64,000 nt of DNA from Mediterranea sp. An20 (lineage in GTDB: Bacteria > Bacteroidota > Bacteroidia > Bacteroidales > Bacteroidaceae). The position numbers were made by a program, and so were the translations under genes. The notes beneath the pieces are model-generated. The model did no database searches. It was not told the DNA's origin and saw only the letters and a program-made list of their open reading frames with translations. Shown here piece by piece: positions 56,557 through 64,000 of this stretch (position 1 is the first letter of the stretch; every line of letters starts with the position of its first letter). Location of the stretch: assembly GCF_002160055.1 (NCBI RefSeq), contig NZ_NFJV01000014.1, positions 30,467 through 94,466 of the forward strand, read 5' to 3'.

Positions 56557-56595
56557 AAAAAGGTTAAGAACCCTTTTCACGAAGGGTTCCTAACC
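56557..56595 (-). terminator. Terminator/attenuator between rplL and rpoB
   Basis: Minus strand arms 56582-56595 and 56562-56575 pair over 14 positions with one mismatch (GGTTAGGAACCCTT as 5' arm), 6-nt loop, followed by TTTTT. The only break between the four ribosomal genes and the two polymerase genes. Confidence 0.8.
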
Positions 56596-56620
56596 GAATA
56601 ACCTGATTTACAGGCAAATG

Positions 56621-56998
56621 TTATTTAAGTTCAACTTCAGCTCCAGCTTCTTCCAATGTTTTCTTCAATGATTCTGCTTCGTCCTTAGCCAAACCTTCTT
56701 TTACAGTGCTGGGAGCACCGTCAACCAAGTCCTTAGCCTCTTTCAGACCAAGACCGCAAGCTTCCTTCACAGCCTTCACTACCTGAAGTTTAGCTGCACC
56801 GGCGCTCTTCAAAACTACGTCGAAAGAAGTCTTCTCTTCAGCAGCAGCGGCACCACCGGCAGCGGGACCAGCAGCAACTGCAACAGCTGCAGCAGCAGGT
56901 TCAATACCATATTCTTCCTTCAAGATTGTAGCAAGTTCATTAACTTCTTTTACTGTCAAGTTAACTAATTGTTCTGCAAAAGCTTTCAAATCTGCCAT
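56621..56998 (-). CDS. rplL: 50S ribosomal protein L7/L12
   Basis: 125 residues. N-terminal dimer domain ([20 protein letters not shown]), Ala/Gly hinge at about 38-55, C-terminal domain [20 protein letters not shown] and [13 protein letters not shown]. Forms the flexible stalk that recruits EF-G and EF-Tu. Confidence 0.98.
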   Translation of the reverse strand: MADLKAFAEQLVNLTVKEVNELATILKEEYGIEPAAAAVAVAAGPAAGGAAAAEEKTSFDVVLKSAGAAKLQVVKAVKEACGLGLKEAKDLVDGAPSTVKEGLAKDEAESLKKTLEEAGAEVELK

Positions 56999-57081
56999 TT
57001 TTGTATGAATTTAATTGTTTAAATACTGAATAAATTGTTTGATTTTGAACTCCGGCATAACGGAGTCCGGTTGTGAAGGCA

Positions 57082-57603
57082 TTAAGCCTCCGTGCGTTCG
57101 CCAAGAGTCTTGAGGACTCCGTGAAGAGTGTTGCCACCCGATTGAAGAGCAGAAATAACGTTCTTGGCCGGAGATTGCAGCAATGCAACGATTTCAGCAA
57201 TAACCTCATTCTTACTCTTGATAGCTACGAGAGCATCCAGCTGGTCAGCGCCAACATAGAAGCTTTCTTCTGCATATGCAGCCTTCAGTGCGGGAATACC
57301 GTCTTTAGCCTTATCCTTGATTAACTTAGCCGGAACATTTGCCACATTGCAGAACATCACGGCAGTCGTGCCTTTCAAGCAGCCGTAGAGCGGAGAAAAG
57401 TCACCTTCGAGAGACTCCAGAGCCTTATGCAGCAAAGTGTTCTTTACCACCATCAGCTTCACGCCAGCCTTGAAGCAAGCAGCTCTCAAAGCACTAGTGG
57501 CAGCAGCATTCATAGCCGTTACATCCACCAGATAGAAATGACCATATTCCTTAACCGTAGCAGCGATCTGCTCAATAATCGTACTTTTATCTTCCTTTCT
57601 CAT
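57082..57603 (-). CDS. rplJ: 50S ribosomal protein L10
   Basis: 173 residues. MRKEDKSTIIEQIAATVKEY; stalk base; C-terminal helices bind L7/L12 dimers. In E. coli L10-L12 represses its own mRNA; no leader structure was recognised in the 15-bp gap after rplA. 83 bp before rplL. Confidence 0.97.
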   Translation of the reverse strand: MRKEDKSTIIEQIAATVKEYGHFYLVDVTAMNAAATSALRAACFKAGVKLMVVKNTLLHKALESLEGDFSPLYGCLKGTTAVMFCNVANVPAKLIKDKAKDGIPALKAAYAEESFYVGADQLDALVAIKSKNEVIAEIVALLQSPAKNVISALQSGGNTLHGVLKTLGERTEA

Positions 57604-57618
57604 TATTCGTCCGTTTTA

Positions 57619-58317
57619 TTAGATTTCTTCCACTGATTTCGGGTCAACCTTGATACCCGCACTCATTGTACTAGAAAGATAAATACTCTTAATATACGTA
57701 CCCTTAGCTGCTGTCGGTTTCAATTTAATCAGAGTAGATATGAATTCTTTTGCGTTGTCACGGATCTGATCCGGCGTAAACGATACCTTACCGATAGAGG
57801 TATGCACGATACCGCTCTTGTCAACCTTGAAGTCTATCTTACCTTGCTTAACTTCCTTCACAGCTTTGGCCACATCCATTGTCACAGTGCCACTCTTCGG
57901 ATTCGGCATCAGGCCACGGGGACCGAGAATACGACCGAGGGCACCAATCTTACCCATGATAGACGGCATTGTGATAATGACATCCACATCCGTCCATCCA
58001 CCTTTGATCTTTTCGATATACTCGTCCAGACCGACATAGTCAGCACCTGCTTCTTTTGCAGCAGCCTCGGCATCAGGCGTACACAACACCAACACACGTG
58101 TCACCTTACCAGTACCGTGAGGAAGTGATACCACACCTCTCACCATCTGGTTAGACTTACGCGGGTCGATACCCAAACGCACATCGATATCCAGAGAAGC
58201 ATCAAACTTAGTAAAAGTGATTTCTTTCACCAATTGAGAAGCCTCCTTGAGAGAGTATACTTTCCCTGCTTCAATTTTGCCTGCAGCCAACTTTTGATTT
58301 TTTGTCAGTTTACTCAT
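57619..58317 (-). CDS. rplA: 50S ribosomal protein L1
   Basis: 232 residues. [36 protein letters not shown], and [20 protein letters not shown] are hallmarks. L1 stalk moves E-site tRNA. Next to rplK in the universal order. Confidence 0.98.
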   Translation of the reverse strand: MSKLTKNQKLAAGKIEAGKVYSLKEASQLVKEITFTKFDASLDIDVRLGIDPRKSNQMVRGVVSLPHGTGKVTRVLVLCTPDAEAAAKEAGADYVGLDEYIEKIKGGWTDVDVIITMPSIMGKIGALGRILGPRGLMPNPKSGTVTMDVAKAVKEVKQGKIDFKVDKSGIVHTSIGKVSFTPDQIRDNAKEFISTLIKLKPTAAKGTYIKSIYLSSTMSAGIKVDPKSVEEI

Positions 58318-58332
58318 TCTAATTGAAGTTTA

Positions 58333-58776
58333 TTAGTTATTAACCGGGAACTCCCCTTTTACAGTGATACCCATGCTTCTTGCTGTACCGGCTACCATCT
58401 TCATGGCAGCTTCCACAGTAAAGCAGTTCAAGTCTACCAACTTATCCTGGGCAATCGTACGAACCTGGTCCCAAGTAATCTCAGCAACCTTCTTACGATT
58501 AGGCTCAGCAGAACCACTCTTCTGTTTTGTCAACTCCAGCAGCTGAATAGCTACGGGCGGAGTCTTGATGACAAAATCAAAAGACTTATCCGTATAATAA
58601 GTGATAATTACAGGAAGAACTTTTCCTGCCTTGTCTTGGGTTCTGGCGTTGAATTGCTTGCAAAACTCCATAATATTGATACCCTTCGAACCCAAAGCAG
58701 GTCCTACGGGAGGTGATGGATTTGCAGCGCCTCCTTTAATCTGTAACTTGATTAGTCCAGCAACTTCTTTAGCCAT
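58333..58776 (-). CDS. rplK: 50S ribosomal protein L11
   Basis: 147 residues. [20 protein letters not shown] near the N-terminus and C-terminal [19 protein letters not shown] segment with [11 protein letters not shown]. Binds the GTPase centre of 23S rRNA. Confidence 0.98.
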   Translation of the reverse strand: MAKEVAGLIKLQIKGGAANPSPPVGPALGSKGINIMEFCKQFNARTQDKAGKVLPVIITYYTDKSFDFVIKTPPVAIQLLELTKQKSGSAEPNRKKVAEITWDQVRTIAQDKLVDLNCFTVEAAMKMVAGTARSMGITVKGEFPVNN

Positions 58777-58833
58777 TTTAAATTGATTTTTATATTACAC
58801 TAATGACGAGAATTCCGCAGCGTAACACCCGCA

Positions 58834-59376
58834 TCATTCTTTCTCCACTTGCATAAAGCCCAACTCAAGCGGGGTTTTCCGCCCGAATATCTTCACCATG
58901 ACCTTCAGTTTCTTCTTCTCGGCATTCACCTCTTCAATGACACCACTGAAACCGCTGAACGGGCCGTAATTCACCTTTACAGCCTCACCGACCAGATACG
59001 GGATATTCAGGTCTTCACCTGCATCCTGCAACTCATCGACCGTACCGAGAATCCGATTGACTTCCGACTGTCTCAGGGGAACCGGTTTGTCCAATCCTCC
59101 CAAGAACCCAATCACATTAGGCGTGTTTCTCAAACGATGAGCCACCTCACCCACCAGAGCTGCTTCTACCAAAACGTAACCAGGCAGATAACTTCTTTCT
59201 TTCACAATTTTCTTACCATTGCGAACCTGATAAACCTTTTCAGTAGGAATCAATACCTGAGACACATATTCGCCAAGGTCGCTGTTCTTTATGTCAGCTT
59301 CCAGGTATTCCTTCACCTTAGCTTCTTTTCCACTGATGGCACGCAACACGTACCACTTTTTTTCCACCTCAGACAT
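58834..59376 (-). CDS. nusG: Transcription termination/antitermination protein NusG
   Basis: 180 residues. N-terminal NGN domain ([20 protein letters not shown]), [18 protein letters not shown], and C-terminal KOW domain ([19 protein letters not shown]). It binds beta' and S10 to link transcription with translation. 11 bp after secE. Confidence 0.98.
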   Translation of the reverse strand: MSEVEKKWYVLRAISGKEAKVKEYLEADIKNSDLGEYVSQVLIPTEKVYQVRNGKKIVKERSYLPGYVLVEAALVGEVAHRLRNTPNVIGFLGGLDKPVPLRQSEVNRILGTVDELQDAGEDLNIPYLVGEAVKVNYGPFSGFSGVIEEVNAEKKKLKVMVKIFGRKTPLELGFMQVEKE

Positions 59377-59387
59377 TCTGCTCTAAT

Positions 59388-59576
59388 TTAATGAGGATAA
59401 ACAAACTCCATAATGTTCTGGAAACAGAAATCCATAATGAACACCACCAACGCAATAAGCAGGGAAGCATATAAAACAGCCACTGCGCTGCTGGTCAGTT
59501 CTGCATACGTAGGCCACGAAACTTTATGAACAAGTTCGTCGTAAGATTCCTTGAATATAGTAACAATCTTTTTCAT
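59388..59576 (-). CDS. secE: Preprotein translocase subunit SecE
   Basis: 62 residues, the short single-helix type: amphipathic YDELVHKVSWPTYAELTSSA then a membrane helix (AVLYASLLIALVVFIMDF). Clamps SecY. Lies between tRNA-Trp and nusG. Confidence 0.95.
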   Translation of the reverse strand: MKKIVTIFKESYDELVHKVSWPTYAELTSSAVAVLYASLLIALVVFIMDFCFQNIMEFVYPH

Positions 59577-59590
59577 TGTCTAAATATTAG

Positions 59591-59663
59591 CACGGGAGGA
59601 GAGGCTCGAACTCCCGACACCCGGTTTTGGAGACCGGTGCTCTACCAACTGAGCTACTCCCGT
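59591..59663 (-). tRNA. tRNA-Trp (CCA anticodon)
   Basis: 73-nt cloverleaf; acceptor ACGGGAG/CTCCCGT, D arm AGCTCAGTTGGTAGAGC, anticodon CCA in CGGTCTCCAAAACCG, T loop GTTCGAGCC. It lies between tuf and secE in the same orientation and is probably cut from their transcript. Confidence 0.97.
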
Positions 59664-59722
59664 TTGTACATAATCAGTTCCCGAAATTTAATCCGGGAAC
59701 TGATTCATACCTTTATCTTCTA

Positions 59723-60907
59723 TTAGTCAAGAATTTCAGTAATCTGACCAGAACCTACCGTACGACCACCTTCACGAATAGCGAAGCGCAGACCTACGTT
59801 CAAGGCTACCGGATAAATCAGCGTAACTGTGATTTCCACGTTATCGCCCGGCATTACCATTTCTACGCCTTCCGGCAGAGTGATTTCACCGGTGCAGTCC
59901 ATCGTACGCAGATAGAACTGAGGACGATACTTGTTGTGGAACGGAGTGTGACGACCACCTTCTTCTTTCTTCAAGACATAGATAGAAGCCTTGAATTTAG
60001 AGTGAGGCTTAATCTGACCCGGTTTGCAGAGAACCATACCGCGCTTGATTTCGTTCTTGTCGATACCACGCAGCAGCAGACCTACGTTATCACCAGCTTC
60101 ACCTTCATCCAGAATCTTGCGAAACATTTCAACGCCCGTAACAACAGACTTCTTATCTTCACCCAGACCCAGGATTTCAACTTCGTCACCTACCTTGATA
60201 ATACCAGCCTCGATACGTCCCGTAGCAACAGTACCACGACCTGTGATAGAGAACACGTCCTCAACAGGCATCAAGAAAGGCTTATCGATATCACGCGGAG
60301 GCAGAGGAATCCAAGTATCGCAAGCATCCATCAGCTCCATAATCTTCTCTTCCCACTTTTCAACGCCGTTCAATGCGCCCAGAGCAGAACCCTGGATAAA
60401 CGGAGTGTTGTCACCGTCGAAATCGTAAGCAGACAGAAGTTCGCGCATTTCCATTTCAACGAGCTCCAACATTTCGGGGTCGTCTACCATGTCGCACTTA
60501 TTCATGAACACTACCAATCTCGGCACGTTCACCTGACGAGCCAGCAGGATGTGCTCACGCGTCTGAGGCATCGGACCATCGGTAGCAGCAACCACGATGA
60601 TAGCGCCATCCATCTGAGCGGCACCAGTTACCATGTTCTTCACATAGTCAGCGTGTCCCGGGCAGTCAACGTGCGCATAGTGACGAGTTGCAGTTTCATA
60701 TTCAACGTGAGAAGTATTGATCGTGATACCACGCTCTTTTTCTTCAGGAGCATTATCAATCTGATCAAAAGACTTAACTTCAGACAGACCTTTCTTTGCC
60801 AATACCGTTGTGATAGCGGCAGTCAAAGTAGTCTTACCGTGGTCAACGTGACCAATTGTACCAATATTAACATGCGGTTTGGTACGTTCAAATTTCTCTT
60901 TAGCCAT
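59723..60907 (-). CDS. tuf: Elongation factor Tu
   Basis: 394 residues; delivers aminoacyl-tRNA to the ribosome. G1 [15 protein letters not shown] (about 18-32), G3 DCPGHADY, G4 NKCD. Domains II and III are complete, ending [20 protein letters not shown]. Only tuf copy in the window; it sits between a tRNA-Thr/Tyr/Thr cluster and tRNA-Trp. Confidence 0.98.
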   Translation of the reverse strand: MAKEKFERTKPHVNIGTIGHVDHGKTTLTAAITTVLAKKGLSEVKSFDQIDNAPEEKERGITINTSHVEYETATRHYAHVDCPGHADYVKNMVTGAAQMDGAIIVVAATDGPMPQTREHILLARQVNVPRLVVFMNKCDMVDDPEMLELVEMEMRELLSAYDFDGDNTPFIQGSALGALNGVEKWEEKIMELMDACDTWIPLPPRDIDKPFLMPVEDVFSITGRGTVATGRIEAGIIKVGDEVEILGLGEDKKSVVTGVEMFRKILDEGEAGDNVGLLLRGIDKNEIKRGMVLCKPGQIKPHSKFKASIYVLKKEEGGRHTPFHNKYRPQFYLRTMDCTGEITLPEGVEMVMPGDNVEITVTLIYPVALNVGLRFAIREGGRTVGSGQITEILD

Positions 60908-60955
60908 AGCTTTACTTGTTATTTATTTGATTAATAATCAGCTTTCGTACGCAAG

Positions 60956-61027
<72 letters not shown>

Positions 61028-61038
61028 AAAAGTGAGGG

Positions 61039-61121
61039 TGGGCAAAGATGGATTCGAACCACCGAAGGCATAAGCCAGCAGATTTACAGTCTGCCCCATT
61101 TGACCACTCTGGTATTTGCCC
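61039..61121 (-). tRNA. tRNA-Tyr (GTA anticodon)
   Basis: 83-nt class II tRNA; acceptor GGGCAAA/TTTGCCC, anticodon GTA in GCAGACTGTAAATCTGC, long variable arm, T loop GGTTCGAATCC. Confidence 0.96.
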
Positions 61122-61134
61122 TGCTTAATTATCG

Positions 61135-61208
61135 AGCCTCTTGTCGGATTCGAACCAACGACCCCGAGATTACAAATCACGTGCTCTGGCCAACTGAGCT
61201 AAAGAGGC
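61135..61208 (-). tRNA. tRNA-Thr (TGT anticodon)
   Basis: 74-nt cloverleaf; acceptor GCCTCTT/AAGAGGC, anticodon TGT in CGTGATTTGTAATCTCG. The anticodon stem has a U-U mismatch in its middle pair. First tRNA of the tuf transcription unit. Confidence 0.95.
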
Positions 61209-61258
61209 ATTCACAAAAATGCAACCGTTCCGTTGAAGGGACCTTTGCGAAACGGCTG

Positions 61259-61289
61259 CAAATTTAGGCATTATTTTTTTACCCGCAAA
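61259..61289 (-). promoter_or_regulatory. Promoter of the tRNA-Thr/Tyr/Thr-tuf unit
   Basis: Minus strand TTTG (61286-61289), 19-bp spacer, TAAATTTG (61259-61266), about 50 bp upstream of the first tRNA. Confidence 0.82.
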
Positions 61290-61304
61290 ATTTTTACCGG
61301 GATT

Positions 61305-61604
61305 TTATTTATTCCTTTGCTTTTCTTTGTATTTCACCAGCTGTTTTTCCAAAGCATCCAGGCTCAAGTCCACTGCTTCTTCAAACGTGTCGCAAACTTT
61401 GCTTGCGTAGAACTCACCGTTCGGGACCAGTATTTTCACACCGGCTTCCTTGTTTTCGGCCGTCTCTGGCTTCACTACTTTCAATGACACCTCTACTTTC
61501 TTTATATCATCGTAAAACCGTTCCAGTTTCTGCACTTTTTTCTGAATAAAGGCCTGCAGACGTTCGGATGCGTCGAAATGAATCGATTGAATTCTTACTT
61601 CCAT
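61305..61604 (-). CDS. hpf: Ribosome hibernation promoting factor (short HPF/RaiA)
   Basis: 99 residues. MEVRIQSIHFDASERLQAFI, KVQKLERFYDDIKKVEVSL and YASKVCDTFEEAVDLSLDAL fit the HPF/YfiA fold. It binds the 30S decoding channel in stationary phase. The C-terminal dimerisation domain of long HPF is absent. 16 bp after the xerC-like gene. Confidence 0.92.
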   Translation of the reverse strand: MEVRIQSIHFDASERLQAFIQKKVQKLERFYDDIKKVEVSLKVVKPETAENKEAGVKILVPNGEFYASKVCDTFEEAVDLSLDALEKQLVKYKEKQRNK

Positions 61605-61620
61605 ACTTACCTCCTTTTAT

Positions 61621-62508
61621 TTAGGCCCGAGGATGAGCCTGGTTATACATTTTTTTCAGTTCCTCAAAAGTGGTATGCGTATAGACTTCGGTCGTCGCCA
61701 GACTTTCGTGCCCCAGCAGTTCCTTAATAGATCCAAGCTGAGCGCCGTGGTTCAGCATTAACGTCGCAAAGGTATGCCTCAGCACGTGGGGAGACCGTTT
61801 CTTTACCGTCACCACCTTGGAGAGATTTCGCTTCACAATATCTTCAACAATACTGCGGTATAATTGTTCACCGTTTTCACGAACAAAAAACGCGTTTGTC
61901 TTCGCTCCTACGGCGTCCGACCGCTGCCTGACATATTCCAGCAAGTCTTTTTTCAGCTCCTCGCCAAAAGGTATCAGCCGCTGTTTATTCCGTTTTCCCG
62001 TCACCTTAAAACAGGAAGCCAGAAAATCCACGTCTTCATCTTTCAGTCCTATCAGTTCAGACAGGCGCATCCCTGTCAGATAGAACGTCTCAAGAATCGC
62101 GCGGTCGCGACATCCTTTAAAGCCCGGCCCGAAATCGATGTCATCCAGCAGTCTGTCCATATCCGTTTCCTTCACGAAGACAGGCAGCCTCTTTTTGTTT
62201 TTGGGTCCCATAACTTTCCGCAGCGGGTCTGCCTGACAGACGCCCTGCTTCAGCAGGTATTTAAAGAAGGACCGCAGGGTGCTCAATTTCCGGTTGACCG
62301 ACGTCGACGAATACCCCCCATCCAACAGCATAACCATCCAACTGCGGATTTCGCGGGAGCCGGCCTCGGCAAGCGGCTTGCTTTCTCCATTCTCACCTTC
62401 CAGGAACGCTTCAAACTGAAGCAGATCACTGCCATAAGCCTTCACCGTTTCCGGTGAATAATTACGCTCATAGCGCAGGTAGTCAAGAAAGGAATCTATC
62501 AGTTCCAT
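61621..62508 (-). CDS. Tyrosine recombinase, XerC/XerD type
   Basis: 295 residues, the usual Xer length. N-terminal SAM-like core-binding domain (LIDSFLDYLRYERNYSPETV), then catalytic residues Arg in TGMRLSEL, Lys in TGKRNKQRLIP, HVLRHTFA (His and Arg), LGHES and the nucleophile Tyr276 in TTEVYTH. It likely resolves chromosome dimers at dif. Embedded between rpsU and hpf as a housekeeping gene, not as part of a mobile element; no att site is seen. Confidence 0.92.
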   Translation of the reverse strand: MELIDSFLDYLRYERNYSPETVKAYGSDLLQFEAFLEGENGESKPLAEAGSREIRSWMVMLLDGGYSSTSVNRKLSTLRSFFKYLLKQGVCQADPLRKVMGPKNKKRLPVFVKETDMDRLLDDIDFGPGFKGCRDRAILETFYLTGMRLSELIGLKDEDVDFLASCFKVTGKRNKQRLIPFGEELKKDLLEYVRQRSDAVGAKTNAFFVRENGEQLYRSIVEDIVKRNLSKVVTVKKRSPHVLRHTFATLMLNHGAQLGSIKELLGHESLATTEVYTHTTFEELKKMYNQAHPRA

Positions 62509-62586
62509 ATCGTTACAACTCTCTTATGAAATTGTGCAACGAAAGTAGGAAAAAGAATTCAAAAAATCAAAGGTCTTTACGAAAAA

Positions 62587-62778
62587 TTAATCTTCCATTT
62601 GCTGAAGTTTCTGAACGTAGATAGCACGTTCTTTCTTAAGTCTCTTGATTACAGACGGTTTATCAAACTGCTGTCTGCTTCTCAATTCCTTCACAACTCC
62701 GGTTTTTTCAAATTTACGCTTGAATTTCTTCAGCGCCTTTTCGATGTTCTCGCCTTCTTTTACAGGTACTACAATCAT
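62587..62778 (-). CDS. rpsU: 30S ribosomal protein S21
   Basis: 63 residues. MIVVPVKEGENIEKALKKFK, then FEKTGVVKELRSRQQFDKPS. In Bacteroidetes S21 helps hide the anti-Shine-Dalgarno sequence, which fits the lack of Shine-Dalgarno sites here. First gene of its unit. Confidence 0.96.
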   Translation of the reverse strand: MIVVPVKEGENIEKALKKFKRKFEKTGVVKELRSRQQFDKPSVIKRLKKERAIYVQKLQQMED

Positions 62779-62830
62779 TTTTTTGGTTTTAAAATTTAAT
62801 AATTAAACATAGAATGTCAAATTCGAGCGG

Positions 62831-62861
62831 CAAAAGTACGTATACTTTCTTAATTTACAAA
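62831..62861 (-). promoter_or_regulatory. Promoter of the rpsU-xerC-hpf unit
   Basis: Minus strand TTTG (62858-62861), 19-bp spacer, TACTTTTG (62831-62838), 53 bp before the rpsU ATG. Confidence 0.85.
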
Positions 62862-62966
62862 ACTTTCTGCTTGTTTTTCCACGAAAAACACCGGAAAAAG
62901 CCCGACACCGGCAAGTTTCTCCGTTCCGACTCCCGACCTGCTGCGCATGTTTCTGCCCGACACCTC

Positions 62967-63587
62967 TTACCGGCCGCCTGCCTGCATCCTGCGGCCTTCT
63001 TCCTGCTTTTCCTTCAGCAAAAAGAACCGGCAACAAAGGAAATAAAAACAAACGTCCGAGGCGTAAGGCATCCAATCAAACATTGCGTCTATTTCCATCG
63101 GCATTATCTTATATTGATAGTACACCAGAGCCGAACCCACAAACACTAAAGCCGAGAAGCCCAAATAGGCAAAGACAACACGAGACATGTATTTCTCCCG
63201 TATCTTCCTGAGAGCCATTCCTGTATTAAACATAGCTACATAGAGAGCCACCAACAAAATAGGCGACAAAAGAGCCAGGAACAACTGTCCGTCGTCCATC
63301 TCTGACGCCTTCTTATCATCCATGAACCCAAACAACATCGTAGCAAGCGTCAAGCCAATGAGCCACGTAAAAGACGACGACCGGCTACCCTTGAGCCTGG
63401 CATATTGCCACAAGCCCCAAGTGAAATAGACAGACACCAGACATTCGAATAAATCCCTCGGCCAAGCTATCCGTTCCCCAAAAATCAGAAAGCAGGGGGA
63501 GATAACCAGCCAGATAATGAATACTATTTTATAGCGTCGGGCATCGGGCAACCGACCCGAAGCCTTTAAGAGCGGAGTGGTCTGCAT
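62967..63587 (-). CDS. Membrane protein of unknown function
   Basis: 206 residues with about six membrane helices (about 20-40, 48-66, 72-92, 105-125, 142-162, 172-192) and short loops; the C-terminus is basic (KEKQEEGRRMQAGGR). I do not recognise a family. No signal sequence. It stands alone between the rpsU promoter and a terminator-closed upstream gene. Confidence 0.75.
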   Translation of the reverse strand: MQTTPLLKASGRLPDARRYKIVFIIWLVISPCFLIFGERIAWPRDLFECLVSVYFTWGLWQYARLKGSRSSSFTWLIGLTLATMLFGFMDDKKASEMDDGQLFLALLSPILLVALYVAMFNTGMALRKIREKYMSRVVFAYLGFSALVFVGSALVYYQYKIMPMEIDAMFDWMPYASDVCFYFLCCRFFLLKEKQEEGRRMQAGGR

Positions 63588-63666
63588 AAAAACTACTTTG
63601 GTTTACAGGTGCAAAGATAACGTTTTTTTCATTTCCCAACGCCTGAAGAGCCTCCCGATTGCCAAT

Positions 63667-63697
63667 AAAAAAAGGGTGCGCCCCTTGTAGCGCACCC
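63667..63697 (-). terminator. Intrinsic terminator after the outer-membrane protein gene
   Basis: Minus strand GGGTGCGC (63690-63697) / GCGCACCC (63674-63681), 8-nt loop, then seven T. Confidence 0.9.
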
Positions 63698-63748
63698 GGA
63701 AGCCCGCCGCCGGAGAGTGCAGCGGGCACAGTTCTAAGTTTACGAGGC

Positions 63749-64000
63749 TTAGAAAAGAAATCCTATCTTCAAGGTCGGTGCAGCGAAGATGCCGAAGTTG
63801 TGGCTGTTGGCATCCAGGTTGCTCAGACCTTCCTGAGGCTTGATAAGCGTACGGTTGTAGGTGTAAGCGAAAGGATCAATCTCGGCACCGATGAAGAATG
63901 ATTCGGTGAAGAAATAGTCCACACCGGCGGTGATGGCACCGCGGATGTTGAAGGCTTCGCCTACCGATTCGCCCATGTAGGTCTCGTCGTCCGTCATGCT
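63749..64000 (-). CDS. Outer-membrane beta-barrel protein (C-terminal part)
   Basis: Only the last 83 codons are in the window; the 5' end is beyond base 64000. The sequence alternates polar and hydrophobic residues as in beta-strands (GAITAGVDYFFTESFFIGAE, APTLKIGFLF) and ends in Phe, the signal for insertion by the BAM complex. Family not identifiable from this fragment. A terminator follows. Confidence 0.7.
   Translation of the reverse strand, partial: SMTDDETYMGESVGEAFNIRGAITAGVDYFFTESFFIGAEIDPFAYTYNRTLIKPQEGLSNLDANSHNFGIFAAPTLKIGFLF

Noticed and set aside
61621..62508. Tyrosine recombinase as integrase of a mobile element
   Set aside because: It is of Xer type and length, lies in an operon with rpsU and hpf, and no att repeats are seen, even with tRNA genes nearby.

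Overview
The window comes from a member of the Bacteroidales, most probably a Bacteroides species. The evidence is the gene content and order (rpsL-rpsG-fusA joined directly to the S10, spc and alpha ribosomal operons; ExbB-X-ExbD-ExbD; a DUF3467-type gene beside rpoC; IgA-type M64 peptidase), the near absence of Shine-Dalgarno sequences, and many promoters of the Bacteroides type (TTG or TTTG, 19-20 bp, then TAnnTTTG). It is ordinary chromosome with one clear accessory island.

Bases 1-4825 (+) are an envelope and translation cluster: the 3' part of murA, then rimM, a membrane-anchored M23 peptidase, dxr and rseP. A large imperfect palindrome separates it from the convergent rsmF-like/nhaA pair (-). 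Bases 8009-9580 (+) hold an ECF sigma factor between two small membrane proteins. A phospholipase-D/cardiolipin-synthase-like protein, an unrecognised exported protein, thyA and folA follow. After a convergent Lrp-family regulator come a secreted M64 peptidase and a GNAT acetyltransferase (+). The minus-strand genes from 15.7 to 23.3 kb encode an ExbB/ExbD proton-channel module, an exported alpha/beta hydrolase, tRNA-Ser, TatD, an unrecognised protein, a polyprenyl synthetase and TonB. An IS66 tnpB remnant lies at 23.5 kb.

From 42.08 kb down to 23.8 kb (-) runs one very long ribosomal protein cluster, from rpsL to rplQ, including fusA, secY, map, infA and rpoA. From 62.9 kb down to 48.3 kb (-) runs a second expression cluster: rpsU, xerC-like recombinase, hpf, tRNA-Thr/Tyr/Thr, tuf, tRNA-Trp, secE, nusG, rplKAJL, rpoB, rpoC. 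Together the two clusters carry most of the ribosome, the core RNA polymerase, both GTPase elongation factors and the Sec channel.

Between rpoC and rpsL (42.6-47.7 kb) sits an accessory island: a three-gene restriction-modification-like system (two Eco57I-type methylase-related proteins and a T5orf172/GIY-YIG-helicase fusion). It is preceded by a strongly folded non-coding element resembling 6S RNA and followed by 21-bp tandem repeats and nested inverted repeats.

The items most worth a second look are: (1) degenerate 22-bp tandem arrays just upstream of three unrelated transcription units, oriented with the downstream gene; (2) the restriction-like island, with a sharp base-composition switch inside its methylase gene; (3) the 115-nt hairpin element at 47.54-47.65 kb; (4) terminator-like hairpins inside the ribosomal/RNA polymerase operons (rplL-rpoB and fusA-rpsJ).
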